From: Lachnobacterium bovis
GTDB taxonomy: Bacteria; Bacillota; Clostridia; Lachnospirales; Lachnospiraceae
Reading direction: 5' to 3'
DNA length: 51,214 nucleotides
Assembly (NCBI RefSeq): GCF_900111325.1
Contig: NZ_FOGW01000018.1
Coordinates: 1-51,214 of the forward strand
Part shown: piece after piece, positions 43,884-51,214 of the stretch
Position numbering within the stretch: the first letter of the stretch is position 1
How the letters are laid out: every line of letters starts with the position of its first letter
Made by a program: the position numbers and the translations under genes
The notes under the pieces: generated by a model
What the model was told of the DNA's origin: nothing
Database searches by the model: none
The model's input: only the letters and a program-made list of their open reading frames with translations

Positions 43884-45911
43884 ATGAGCGAAATTACAGG
43901 ACATGAGTATCCATTATTAAAAATATTCAGCTCAGATTTTGAGTATCATATTCCTGCATATCAGCGACCTTATGCATGGACTGTTGAAGAAACAAGTACT
44001 CTATTTGATGACTTGTATAGTTTTTATACATCTGAGCCTGAAGATGAGAATTACTTTTTGGGAAGTATTGTTCTTATAAAAGAGAATACAGATAGAAGAG
44101 CAGATGTTATTGATGGTCAACAAAGATTGACTACATTAACAATTCTTTTCGCAGTTTTGGCTGCTTGTTTGAATGATTCAGATAATAAATCATCCTGTAT
44201 GGAAATTTTACAGGAAAAAGGAAATAAGCTTGCTGGAATTGCAAGTCAGCCACGAGTGTTTTTAAGAGAGTGGGATCAGGAGTTTTTCAATAAATATATT
44301 CAGAATGTGAAGATTGAAGAGTTATTGAAAATTGATTCTGCGAAACTGGATACTGAATCAAAAAAGCATATACAAGAAAATTGTAATGTTTTGAAAGAAA
44401 GATTTAGTGAAACATTTGGAGATGAAGAAGATGAATTGCTACGATTTAGTAGCTTCTTACTTAATAGATGCTATCTTGTTACTGTATCTACGCCAAGCCA
44501 AGCCTCTGCGTTCAGAGTTTTCTCAGTAATGAACAGTAGAGGATTAAACTTGCTTCCAACAGATATCATTAAGTCTGAGACGATTGGTAAGTTACCAACT
44601 GAGTTGCAGAAGCAATATACAGATAAGTGGGAAGAATTAGAAAATCAGGTTGGTAGAGATGGATTTAATGAAGTGTTTACACATACGAGAACCATTTTTA
44701 CTATGGAAAAAGCAAAGAAGAATTTACTTGATGAGTTCAGAGCTTATGTTATATCGGAAATATCTAGTCCCAAATCACTTATTGATGATTATTTGGAACC
44801 ATATACGATAGCGTATATGAAACTGAAGAATTGTGAGTATACATCCTCAAAAAATGCAGAGGAAATAAATGGATATTTGTATTGGCTTAACAAGAACAAT
44901 AATTATGACTGGATGCCATTAGCAATTCTATTTATGACAATGTATCCAGATGATCATGATTATTTATTATGGTTTGTTAAGAAGCTGGAACGTATTGCTT
45001 CATATTTGCAGGTGACAGCTCAGGATGTAAACCGTAGAATGGCGAGATATAAGTTTATTCTTGCTGAAATGAAGGAACATCCTGATAGTACACTTGATAA
45101 TCCGCTTAAGAATATTGAATTAACAGAGTGGGAAAAAGAAGAGTTCTTAAAAACTCTTAATGGTGAAATATATACGATGCCATCAGCTCGTCGCAATTAT
45201 ATTATTCAAAGATTGGATTCCTTTGTGTCTGATGGAGGAGCAACATACAACACGAAACTATTTACGATTGAGCATGTTCTTCCGCAGAATCCTAGTGCCA
45301 GAAGTGAATGGTATGATATTTGGCCAGACTCAAAAGATCGTCAATACTGGCTGAATAGGATTGCAAATTTAGTTCCTCTTACAAGACAGAGAAACAGTGC
45401 AGCACAGAATTACGACTTTGAAACCAAAAAGACAAAATACTTCACCACCAAAAATGGAACTGCATCATATAATCTTACAACTCAAGTAATTAGCATAGAT
45501 GAGTGGACTCCTGAGATTGTAAAGCAAAGACAAAAAGATTTATTGGATGTTTTTACTAAGAATTGGGATCTTGATAAAGATACAGAGAATAAAGTACATG
45601 ATAAGTTTATTCTATCGGGTAGAGGAGGAAATGCTTCGGGGTATCCGCTTGATGATGATAACTTCGTAGTTGTTGCCGGAAGTAAAATTTCCAAGGACGT
45701 AACCGAAGGATTTCAGCATGGATACTTGGAATTAAGAGAATCCTTAATAGAAGATGGCACTATTTCTAATGGTGTTTTCGTAAAAGATCATAAATTCTCA
45801 AGTTCATCAGCTGCAGCAGCTGTTGTACTTGGTAGAGCAGCAAATGGTCGAAAAGAATGGACGCTGCTTGACGGAAGAACATACGGTAAGTATGGACAGG
45901 TTGAGGCATGA
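43884..45911 (+). CDS. DUF262-DUF1524-DUF4357 protein (GmrSD-like type IV restriction)
   Basis: The 675-residue protein starts with a DUF262 domain (IPAYQRPYAW at 23-32 and DVIDGQQRLTTL at about 75-86), the ParB-like NTP-binding half of GmrS. The middle-to-C-terminal DUF1524 domain has the His-Me finger-like TIEHVLPQNP (about 460) and NLVPLTRQRNSAAQNYDF, as in the GmrD nuclease. A C-terminal DUF4357-like module (about 582-675, ASGYPLDDDNFVVVAGSKIS...LLDGRTYGKYGQVEA) is extra. GmrSD enzymes cut DNA with modified, for example glucosylated, cytosines and so act against phages. Key residues appear intact. AAAGGAGG precedes the ATG. The combination with DUF4357 is known in defense islands; the target is inferred. 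Confidence 0.85.
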   Translation: MSEITGHEYPLLKIFSSDFEYHIPAYQRPYAWTVEETSTLFDDLYSFYTSEPEDENYFLGSIVLIKENTDRRADVIDGQQRLTTLTILFAVLAACLNDSDNKSSCMEILQEKGNKLAGIASQPRVFLREWDQEFFNKYIQNVKIEELLKIDSAKLDTESKKHIQENCNVLKERFSETFGDEEDELLRFSSFLLNRCYLVTVSTPSQASAFRVFSVMNSRGLNLLPTDIIKSETIGKLPTELQKQYTDKWEELENQVGRDGFNEVFTHTRTIFTMEKAKKNLLDEFRAYVISEISSPKSLIDDYLEPYTIAYMKLKNCEYTSSKNAEEINGYLYWLNKNNNYDWMPLAILFMTMYPDDHDYLLWFVKKLERIASYLQVTAQDVNRRMARYKFILAEMKEHPDSTLDNPLKNIELTEWEKEEFLKTLNGEIYTMPSARRNYIIQRLDSFVSDGGATYNTKLFTIEHVLPQNPSARSEWYDIWPDSKDRQYWLNRIANLVPLTRQRNSAAQNYDFETKKTKYFTTKNGTASYNLTTQVISIDEWTPEIVKQRQKDLLDVFTKNWDLDKDTENKVHDKFILSGRGGNASGYPLDDDNFVVVAGSKISKDVTEGFQHGYLELRESLIEDGTISNGVFVKDHKFSSSSAAAAVVLGRAANGRKEWTLLDGRTYGKYGQVEA

Positions 45912-46036
45912 TTTCAAGTAAAGCGTAATAGAAAATATAATTTACGGTCTTCAGGATTACTTTGGAAGTAGTTCAGAAGGCCGTTATTGATGATTCAGAA
46001 GTATGTTATATTCGGTATAGCGAATTAAGAGGGGGG

Positions 46037-47266
46037 ATGAATTTGCCAGTAACAAAAAATCAGCATTATGTGCCACGTTTCTATATGAAACCATTTTCTA
46101 ATATAAAAAACGCTGGTGCAAAGAACGAAAAAGTTCTTATTTCATTTTATCAATTTGATAACAATATATTAAGGGATAATGTTCCTACTTCTTCAATTTG
46201 TTCGGAAGATTTTTTTTATGATAATGATGGTAGCGTTGAAAAGATGTTGGCACAAAAAGAATCAAAATGGTCAGAAACTATAAAAAAAGTGTTGGATAGC
46301 TCTAAAGTTGATGAAAAAGATTATTATTACATAAAAGAGTTTGTGCTGTATCAGATAACAAGGTCAAAAGCAATGAAAAATCATACTCAAGACATGGCGG
46401 AGAATATACTGACAGATTCATTGTTTAATATGACGAGGAATCTATCAAAAAATTGCATTAGACCGTTAGTAAAAGAAAGAGTAGAGAAGGAATTAACACC
46501 CGATTTCAATATTAGTATGGTTAATGAATTAATATCAGTTCTTGATGATTATGAAATTGATATATTAATTAATAAAACAGATTTGAATTTTATTACTTCA
46601 GATGTTCCGGTAATTATTACAAATCCTTTTGATGTTCATAGAGCCGGACTAGCTGATATAGGGACTGTGATTTTTTTCCCCATCTCTTTAGATAAAATGA
46701 TTTTACTTTATGATAAGAAATTTTATAAAAAAATAGATAAAACTATATGTCAATCTGAGGTTGTAAAATCAATAAATAAATATCAATATATTAGTGCAGA
46801 TGAAAGGATAATGTCTCAAAACTTAGCAGATTTTCAAGATTATATAAATGATAGGCAATTAAATTTTGAACGGGAAAAATTAAAGAATCAAACGAAAGTA
46901 AAAACTGCTAAGAAGATGAACGGAACTTTTATAGCAGCAATGGGAATAGGAATTACATATACTATTAACATTCCATTGTTTGCATTACCTAAAGCCCTAC
47001 GGAAGATTCCGGTAGAATTTCGAGAGACTTTTCCACGACAATATAGTATTGAAACTAGAAGGGCAGTTTTATGCAGAATATATAGAGATCCTGACGATTT
47101 TATTGTTGATCATACACTTAGGGAACAGTGGAAGAATGGGCAACAATACTATAAGAAGATTCTTAAATTTTTGGATTATTATTGGGAGACTCCTAAAGAA
47201 GATTTGAATATAACACCATTGCTAATGCATCAGTTGAAGACTGTGCCAGTAAATCAATTTTTATAA
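46037..47266 (+). CDS. DUF4238-family protein
   Basis: The 409-residue protein opens with the family hallmark PVTKNQHYVPRFYMKPFSN. It continues with a helical middle and the FITSDVPVIITNPF...IFFPISLDKMILLY segment that DUF4238 proteins share. The rest, from about residue 290 to the end, is not recognised. No biochemical function is established that I know of, and its frequent presence in defense islands is the main clue. AAGAGG lies four bases before the ATG at 46037, and a TTG at 46043 is an equally good start. It is the last intact gene of the island. Confidence 0.75.
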   Translation: MNLPVTKNQHYVPRFYMKPFSNIKNAGAKNEKVLISFYQFDNNILRDNVPTSSICSEDFFYDNDGSVEKMLAQKESKWSETIKKVLDSSKVDEKDYYYIKEFVLYQITRSKAMKNHTQDMAENILTDSLFNMTRNLSKNCIRPLVKERVEKELTPDFNISMVNELISVLDDYEIDILINKTDLNFITSDVPVIITNPFDVHRAGLADIGTVIFFPISLDKMILLYDKKFYKKIDKTICQSEVVKSINKYQYISADERIMSQNLADFQDYINDRQLNFEREKLKNQTKVKTAKKMNGTFIAAMGIGITYTINIPLFALPKALRKIPVEFRETFPRQYSIETRRAVLCRIYRDPDDFIVDHTLREQWKNGQQYYKKILKFLDYYWETPKEDLNITPLLMHQLKTVPVNQFL

Positions 47267-47499
47267 AAAGGATAAATTACTTAAAGATGAGTGGCTTGGT
47301 ATAGATGTTTTGGTGGATTGCATTATATACCTCAACATAATTAAACAAATATCTACTTGAAATTCTACGGCAGTGTATAGTACGGCATTACTTTGTGGGA
47401 GTCCATTTTTAAGGACAGGCTTTTTTGCTACAATTAGAATCATAAAAGGGGGAGTGCACGATTTTCGAGGCTTATCGGCTATTTAAAAAATTTTTGTAG
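47267..47499. other. Intergenic stretch before mobile-element debris
   Basis: No convincing gene is seen on either strand. Composition changes from AT-rich to mixed toward the LexA fragment, which suggests a junction near 47450-47500. Confidence 0.5.
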
Positions 47500-47667
47500 A
47501 TTGTTGTTGCTTTAGTAGCAAATGAGAACACGCTGAAGCGCTATTTTGTAGACAAAGAGAATCAGAAGATCAGACTTTATCCTGAGAATAAGACCATGAA
47601 AGATATCATTGTTTCAGAATGTGAGATTCAGGGTGTAGCGGTCAAGGTCATTAAGAACCTTGAATAA
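47500..47667 (+). pseudogene. LexA repressor C-terminal fragment
   Basis: The 55-codon frame reads IVVALVANENTLKRYFVDKEN...RLYPENKTMKDIIV...IQGVAVKVIKNLE and stop. This is the end of the S24 peptidase domain of LexA, including the lysine of the Ser-Lys dyad in TLKRY. The DNA-binding domain, cleavage site and catalytic serine are missing, and an in-frame stop precedes it. It is probably from a LexA-like repressor carried by a mobile element. Confidence 0.8.
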
Positions 47668-47879
47668 TTAATGCTAAACAGTTAAAAAGATCAGAACAGT
47701 CGCAATATCGGGCAAAGATTCTGTGTACTACTCCGGAATATATAATGACAGGTACATCACCGGCTGGAGAAGATCCTTATATTTTTGCTGTGGTGGCACT
47801 TATGGAGACTATGAAGATATATAAGGAAAAGGAGATAGCACTTGAACATGTGAAGTTGGTTATAAAAATGAATGAATAA
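47664..47879 (+). pseudogene. Broken small ORF after the LexA fragment
   Basis: An open frame of 71 codons without a standard start reads ...KRSEQSQYRAKILCTTPEYIMTG...DPYIFAVVALMETMKIYKE and ends at 47879. Codon use and helical pattern suggest it was once coding. No family is recognised. It overlaps the next small ORF by eight bases. Confidence 0.4.
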
Positions 47880-48015
47880 GCTGAATCAGGCTGCCGAGAT
47901 ATTCCCAGTGGCCTTTTTTATATGTGTGAGTGTGCAAAACGCACACCTGATGATAGCGGAGTGCAGACGACTCGGCATGGACAAAGCATTATGTACTGGT
48001 ATACTAAATTGGTAA
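47872..48015 (+). pseudogene. Small ORF cut by the IS3-family element
   Basis: ATG 47872 opens MNKLNQAAEIFPVAFFICVS...HLMIAECRRLGMDKAL, and the last seven codons before the stop come from the IS end at 47992. The ATG overlaps the previous stop, a coupling typical of compact mobile-element operons. The true 3' part is missing. Confidence 0.45.
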
Positions 48016-48066
48016 CACCTTGGACAGATAATATGTTATAAATAATATTATCTAGGAGGACCAATT

Positions 48067-48216
48067 ATGTCAGCAAAGTACAATGAAGATTTCAAAAAGG
48101 AAGTAATAGATGCATATATTAAAAGTGCAAAATCTTATGCAGAGATTGCCGCAGAGTTTAATATATCCAAAAAATCAGTCCGTGATTGGACTAAAAAATA
48201 TAGCGAAGAATGCTAG
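48067..48216 (+). pseudogene. IS3-family OrfA, truncated
   Basis: The 49-residue product is the N-terminal helix-turn-helix of an IS3-type OrfA (MSAKYNEDFKKEVIDAYI...SYAEIAAEFNISKKSVRDWTKKY) ending at an early TAG. The leucine-zipper part is missing. AGGAGG precedes the ATG. Confidence 0.8.
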
Positions 48217-48883
48217 TACACAACTAATAATAAAAAACAATATGGTCTAAGATGGCTTTGTATTCACTTTAAGATAAGTCTTAATAGTTATTATAATTAT
48301 CTTAAAGGTAATAAAAATGAGTATTATGCTCAAAGAGAAGTTATATTTGATAGAATCAAATATATTTTATATAACTTATTAAAGCAAGATTTTACAATTA
48401 GCAAGAAAAATAAAGTTTGGTGCACTGATTTTACTTACATGAGACAAGCAAATGGCAGGTTTAGATATAACTGTACAATTATAGATTTATATGATAGGTC
48501 AGCAATTGCTTCAGTTAATGCAGATTATATGAATACAGAATTGGCAATTAAAACACTAAACGAAGCTTTAATAAAAGAAAAGAAACCTAAAAAACTTAAT
48601 TCTACATTCTGATCAAGGAACACAATTTACTTCATGGGAATTTGTAAAATTTTGTAAAGATAACAGTATCATTCAAAGTATGAGTAGAGCGGGTTGTCCA
48701 TATGACAACGCTCCAATGGAAAGATTTTATAATACATTTAAAAATTGTTTTTATTATAGGTTTACATTTGATAGCGTTGAAATGTTAGACAAAATGACTA
48801 AGCAATATATTAACTGGTATAACTACGTCAGACCTCATACTCATAATAATAATTTAACACCAATGGAATTAAGGTTTAGCTAA
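48217..48883 (+). pseudogene. IS3-family OrfB transposase, deleted and frameshifted
   Basis: The frame continues directly after the OrfA stop. It gives parts of the OrfB helical start, then WCTDFTYM (first D of the DDE triad). The YGYRRI-type segment expected before it is missing. The frame closes at 48612-48614 and resumes one base shifted with LHSDQGTQFTS (second D) and PMERFYNTFKN (E). A run of six A's at 48589-48594 is the likely site of the indel. The final ...RPHTHNNNLTPMELRFS is intact. Confidence 0.85.
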
Positions 48884-48924
48884 TTTATCCGTCCGACTTG
48901 TTACCAAAAATGTTGACCAGTACA

Positions 48925-49146
48925 GTGTCTGCAGAGAAAGTGTACAAGAATGCCCCAGGTCGAAAAATTCCACCTATGCAAGAATTACGAGAGGAGTATG
49001 GTCGGATTTTAGCCGAGAAAAAAGCAGAGTTTCTAGAGTATGCCCAGATTAAAAAAGACATGAATGAGTACCTGATAGCCAAGAAAAATTTGGAACTCCT
49101 ATACCAACAAGAAGAGGAGAAAAAAGGAAAGAGAGGGTCGCGATAA
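48925..49146 (+). pseudogene. Relaxase (mobilization protein) C-terminal fragment
   Basis: Directly after the IS end the frame reads VSAEKVYKNAPGRKIPPMQE and LREEYGRILAEKKAEFLEYAQIKKDM, ending QQEEEKKGKRGSR. This charged helical tail (LREEYxxLLAEKKxxYxEYxxxKKxM) is the typical C-terminus of relaxases of Firmicute conjugative and mobilizable elements. The catalytic N-terminal domain is absent. It shows that an integrative element once occupied this place. Confidence 0.7.
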
Positions 49147-49283
49147 GCAAACCCGAAACTCACATCAGAAGGATGTGTTGTAAAAGTCGCCTACGTATTT
49201 GTCGGACAAATGCATTGCTTGCCACAACGACACTTTCGCGTTAACGGAACACTAGAAATAATACCCTAAGGAGGATCAAAAAG

Positions 49284-49370
49284 ATGAAAGTAAACGTTAA
49301 AGCAAATCAATTTAAGAAAAGGGTTGGTAAGGAAAGCTATGGGTCTAATGAAAGGATAGTGTTAGAGTGA
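49284..49370 (+). CDS. 28-residue ORF after the relaxase fragment
   Basis: AAGGAGG lies eight bases before an ATG that opens MKVNVKANQFKKRVGKESYG and stops at 49370. It is probably the truncated start of a longer mobile-element gene, because the ribosome binding site is strong but the product short. Nothing is recognised between 49147 and 49283. Confidence 0.35.
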   Translation: MKVNVKANQFKKRVGKESYGSNERIVLE

Positions 49371-49420
49371 GAGTGGATTAGAAAAATGGAAACTTATAAA
49401 TATAAATAGATGTTTTTAGG

Positions 49421-49451
49421 CCAAGCCATTATACTAAATATGATGGCTTGG
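49421..49451. repeat. 9-bp inverted repeat before the last gene
   Basis: CCAAGCCAT (49421-49429) and ATGGCTTGG (49443-49451) are perfect inverted copies with a 13-base loop. No T-run follows on either strand, so an operator is more likely than a terminator. Confidence 0.5.
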
Positions 49452-49493
49452 TAATCATTAAGAGTATCGTAGATTATGTTGGGAGGATATAAC

Positions 49494-50975
49494 GTGGATA
49501 TAATTACAGCGAAAATGATAAAAGAATATAGTGAATCACATAAGAAAGAAATAGAATCATTGTTGCCAGAACTTGTGAAAAAGCTTGTTATTGCTTCAAA
49601 TACAGAGGTTCGTAACCATAGATTTCCAGCAGGTGATGATATTTGGTCACCTGGATATGATGGTATAGTATATTCTGAGAAGGAGACGACGTATGTAAGC
49701 AGTGGTTGTAGTGTTTGGGAATTCGGTACCAATAATAGCACATTAGATAAAATTGAGGCTGATTATAAAAAACGTACAGAAAATTCACTTGGTGTAGAAA
49801 AAAAACAAACAGTTTTTTATTTAGTTACGTCAAAAATATGGGCTTATAATACTACTATTACGCAGTGGGAAAAATATCATAAGGACTGGAAACAGGTAAA
49901 AGTTTATGACGCAGTTATTTTAGCAGATTGGATAAATAGCGAGCCAACAGTTTGCGCATGGTTTCTAGCTCAAATTAATAAAACCGAGTTGTATAGTTTT
50001 TTTACTGTTGAAAAAGCATGGGATAAATTCTCAAAAAGGACTTCTCCATTAATGGTAACTGAGCTTTTTCTAGCTACAAGAGAAGAAAAAATTGCTGACT
50101 TTATGAAACGCTTAGAAGAAGATACTCATCATATTATAGTGAAATCGTATACTAGAGTAGATGCATTAGGATTTGTTCTGTCTTTGTTAAAAGATAAAGA
50201 TAATTATTCTGAAAATGTGATTGTAGTTGAAAATGAGGTTACTTTAAAAAAGTTAATGGAGATTTCAAAAAATCAAGTTTTTATTCTGATGTTTAATTAT
50301 GAAGGAGAGCTGATTAATGATAATAATAGAATAATTATTTGCACAAATAATGAGGCTGTAAGTTTGAAAGATGCAATTCAACTAGATATTTTGCCTAAAC
50401 ATGCTTATGAGACGGCGTTAAAAAACATGGGATTATCAGACGGGGATGTCTATGATATATATTGCTTTACACATGGTAATTTAAGGGCTTTAATTCGTAA
50501 AATACCAGGGAATTATATAGAAAACAAGCCAGACTGGGCTGATAAAGATTCTATAGACGCATTGGCTCCACTTGTTTTTATGCGTACAATAAATGTTGAT
50601 ATGGATAAATATATCGTTGAAAAATTATCAGAAAAATCTTTTGAGGAAATACTGAATATATATAATAAACTTTCAAGAATTGAGGATGCTCCATTAAAAA
50701 AAGTATGTAATCGATTTGTAATTGTAAATTATGAAGAAGCTTGGGATGTTTTAGGACTTGCTTCAAATCAATTGTATTATAATAACTTAATCAACTTAAT
50801 AAAGAGCTTTTCAAATATAATACGAACAAACCAAACGCAATATATAAGGTCATTTAAAGATTTCGATAGGATTTTAAGGAATCTATTTCTGAATCTAGTG
50901 TATTATTCATATGAAATTAGCTACGATATAAAACTGATATGTACCCAGAATCCTGGACACATATTTATGAACTAG
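49494..50975 (+). pseudogene. Large defense-type protein, 3' end removed by an IS element
   Basis: The product has 493 codons from GTG 49494, eight bases after GGGAGG. Its N-terminal domain (about 1-160) has NHRFPAGDDIWSPGYDGIV...SSGCSVWEFGT...DYKKRT, then VFYLVTSKIW and VYDAVILADWINSEPTVCAWF. I know this pattern from large (about 1000 residues or more) uncharacterised proteins in defense islands. The GYDG...VWEFGT arrangement looks like a PD-(D/E)XK variant. The following part (about 190-390) resembles a STAND-type NTPase but with no canonical P-loop (IIVKSYTRVDALGFVL). The last few residues are encoded by the IS end, so the C-terminal half is lost. Confidence 0.55.
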
Positions 50976-51214
50976 GCGGAACACATGGATGCTATCCTGT
51001 ATTGTACAGGTGGCATCCATTTTGTTTTTGCCTGAATTCTTTTGTTATTGTAGTAATCTATATATTCTTCAATCGCTTTTGAAAAGTCTTCAAAAGAAGC
51101 ATAGTCTTTCTCATAGCCATAATACATCTCATTTTTTAATCTTCCAAAGAATGTCTCCATAATACAATTATCATAGCAGTTACCTTTTCGAGACATAGAT
51201 TGAATAATTCCATG
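50954..51214 (-). mobile_element. IS3-family element, right end (continues past the window)
   Basis: The minus-strand frame from the window edge to 50972 is the C-terminus of an IS3-family OrfB: HGIIQSMSRKGNCYDNCIME, then TFFGRLKNEMYYGYEK and YYNNKRIQAKTKWMPPVQYR. It includes the catalytic glutamate in CIMETFF. The element end is likely near 50954, where TGGACACATATT begins, but without the other end this is a guess. It interrupts the gene at 49494-50975, and it differs in sequence from the element at 47992-48924. Confidence 0.75.

Larger units (their letters stand above)
47992..48924 (+). mobile_element. IS3-family insertion sequence, internally deleted
   Basis: The left end begins TGTACTGGT (47992-48000) and the right end finishes ACCAGTACA (48916-48924). 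Beyond these 9 bp the ends share a second block, TGGTAACA, and GGAC-GATAA, in matching positions, so the inverted repeats span about 40 bp. At 933 bp it is shorter than the usual 1.2-1.5 kb. The transposase genes are truncated and shifted. I see no target-site duplication. It separates a small-ORF fragment from a relaxase fragment. Confidence 0.85.

Noticed and set aside
47881..47920. Terminator before the IS3 element
   Set aside because: AGGC/GCCT followed by T's has a stem of only four pairs with a long loop, and it lies inside an open small ORF.
1..51214. tRNA or rRNA genes and CRISPR arrays
   Set aside because: No cloverleaf-like segment, rRNA motif or regularly spaced direct repeat with unique spacers was seen.

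Overview
The window is AT-rich chromosomal DNA. Its gene set fits a strictly anaerobic low-GC Firmicute, most plausibly a Lachnospiraceae member: single-chain pyruvate:ferredoxin oxidoreductase, pyruvate phosphate dikinase, an M16C peptidase, a short glycyl-tRNA synthetase, and era-recO. The family-level placement is inference from gene content and sequence style.

Region 1 (about 1-21500) is housekeeping. It starts with a strongly structured RNA-like stretch (1-246), then hisF, ung, a FliD-tail-like protein, and on the minus strand an ABC-F ATPase with a probable attenuator leader. nifJ, a tail-anchored coiled-coil protein with an internal 78-bp repeat and an M16C peptidase follow. Next comes the era-recO-lipoprotein-glyS cluster, a GHKL sensor-like protein and ppdK. 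In ung and era a hairpin sits exactly between the Shine-Dalgarno sequence and the start codon.

Region 2 (about 21575-26395) is a compact cluster of two membrane-anchored proteins, three membrane permease-like proteins and one ABC ATPase, probably one ABC-type export or immunity system. A WYL regulator follows (26517-27515).

Region 3 (about 27518-29650) is decayed: a 5'-truncated CPBP protease, a GGDEF-domain remnant and a truncated tyrosine recombinase. It ends near an 11-bp inverted repeat and marks the edge of an acquired island.

Region 4 (about 29640-47266) is a defense island on the plus strand. It begins with an XRE regulator and hsdM, then two hsdS loci, each made of a 5' half on the plus strand and an inverted 3' half on the minus strand. 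All four halves carry the same 14-bp core (TAAACGATAATTTA) in the linker codons. Between the two loci lie a DUF1016/YhcG-type nuclease and a tyrosine recombinase. A winged-helix membrane protein and hsdR complete the set. The layout predicts recombinase-driven shuffling of type I restriction specificity; as sequenced, both plus-strand hsdS genes are half-length. Downstream, closely packed, come a small PD-(D/E)XK-like protein, an OLD-family ATPase/TOPRIM nuclease with a UvrD-like helicase (Gabija-like), a DUF262-DUF1524-DUF4357 GmrSD-like protein and a DUF4238 protein.

Region 5 (about 47267-51214) is mobile-element debris: a LexA C-terminal fragment, small broken ORFs, an internally deleted IS3-family element with recognisable ends, and a relaxase C-terminal fragment. 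Last is a large defense-type protein cut off by a second IS3-family element that runs out of the window.
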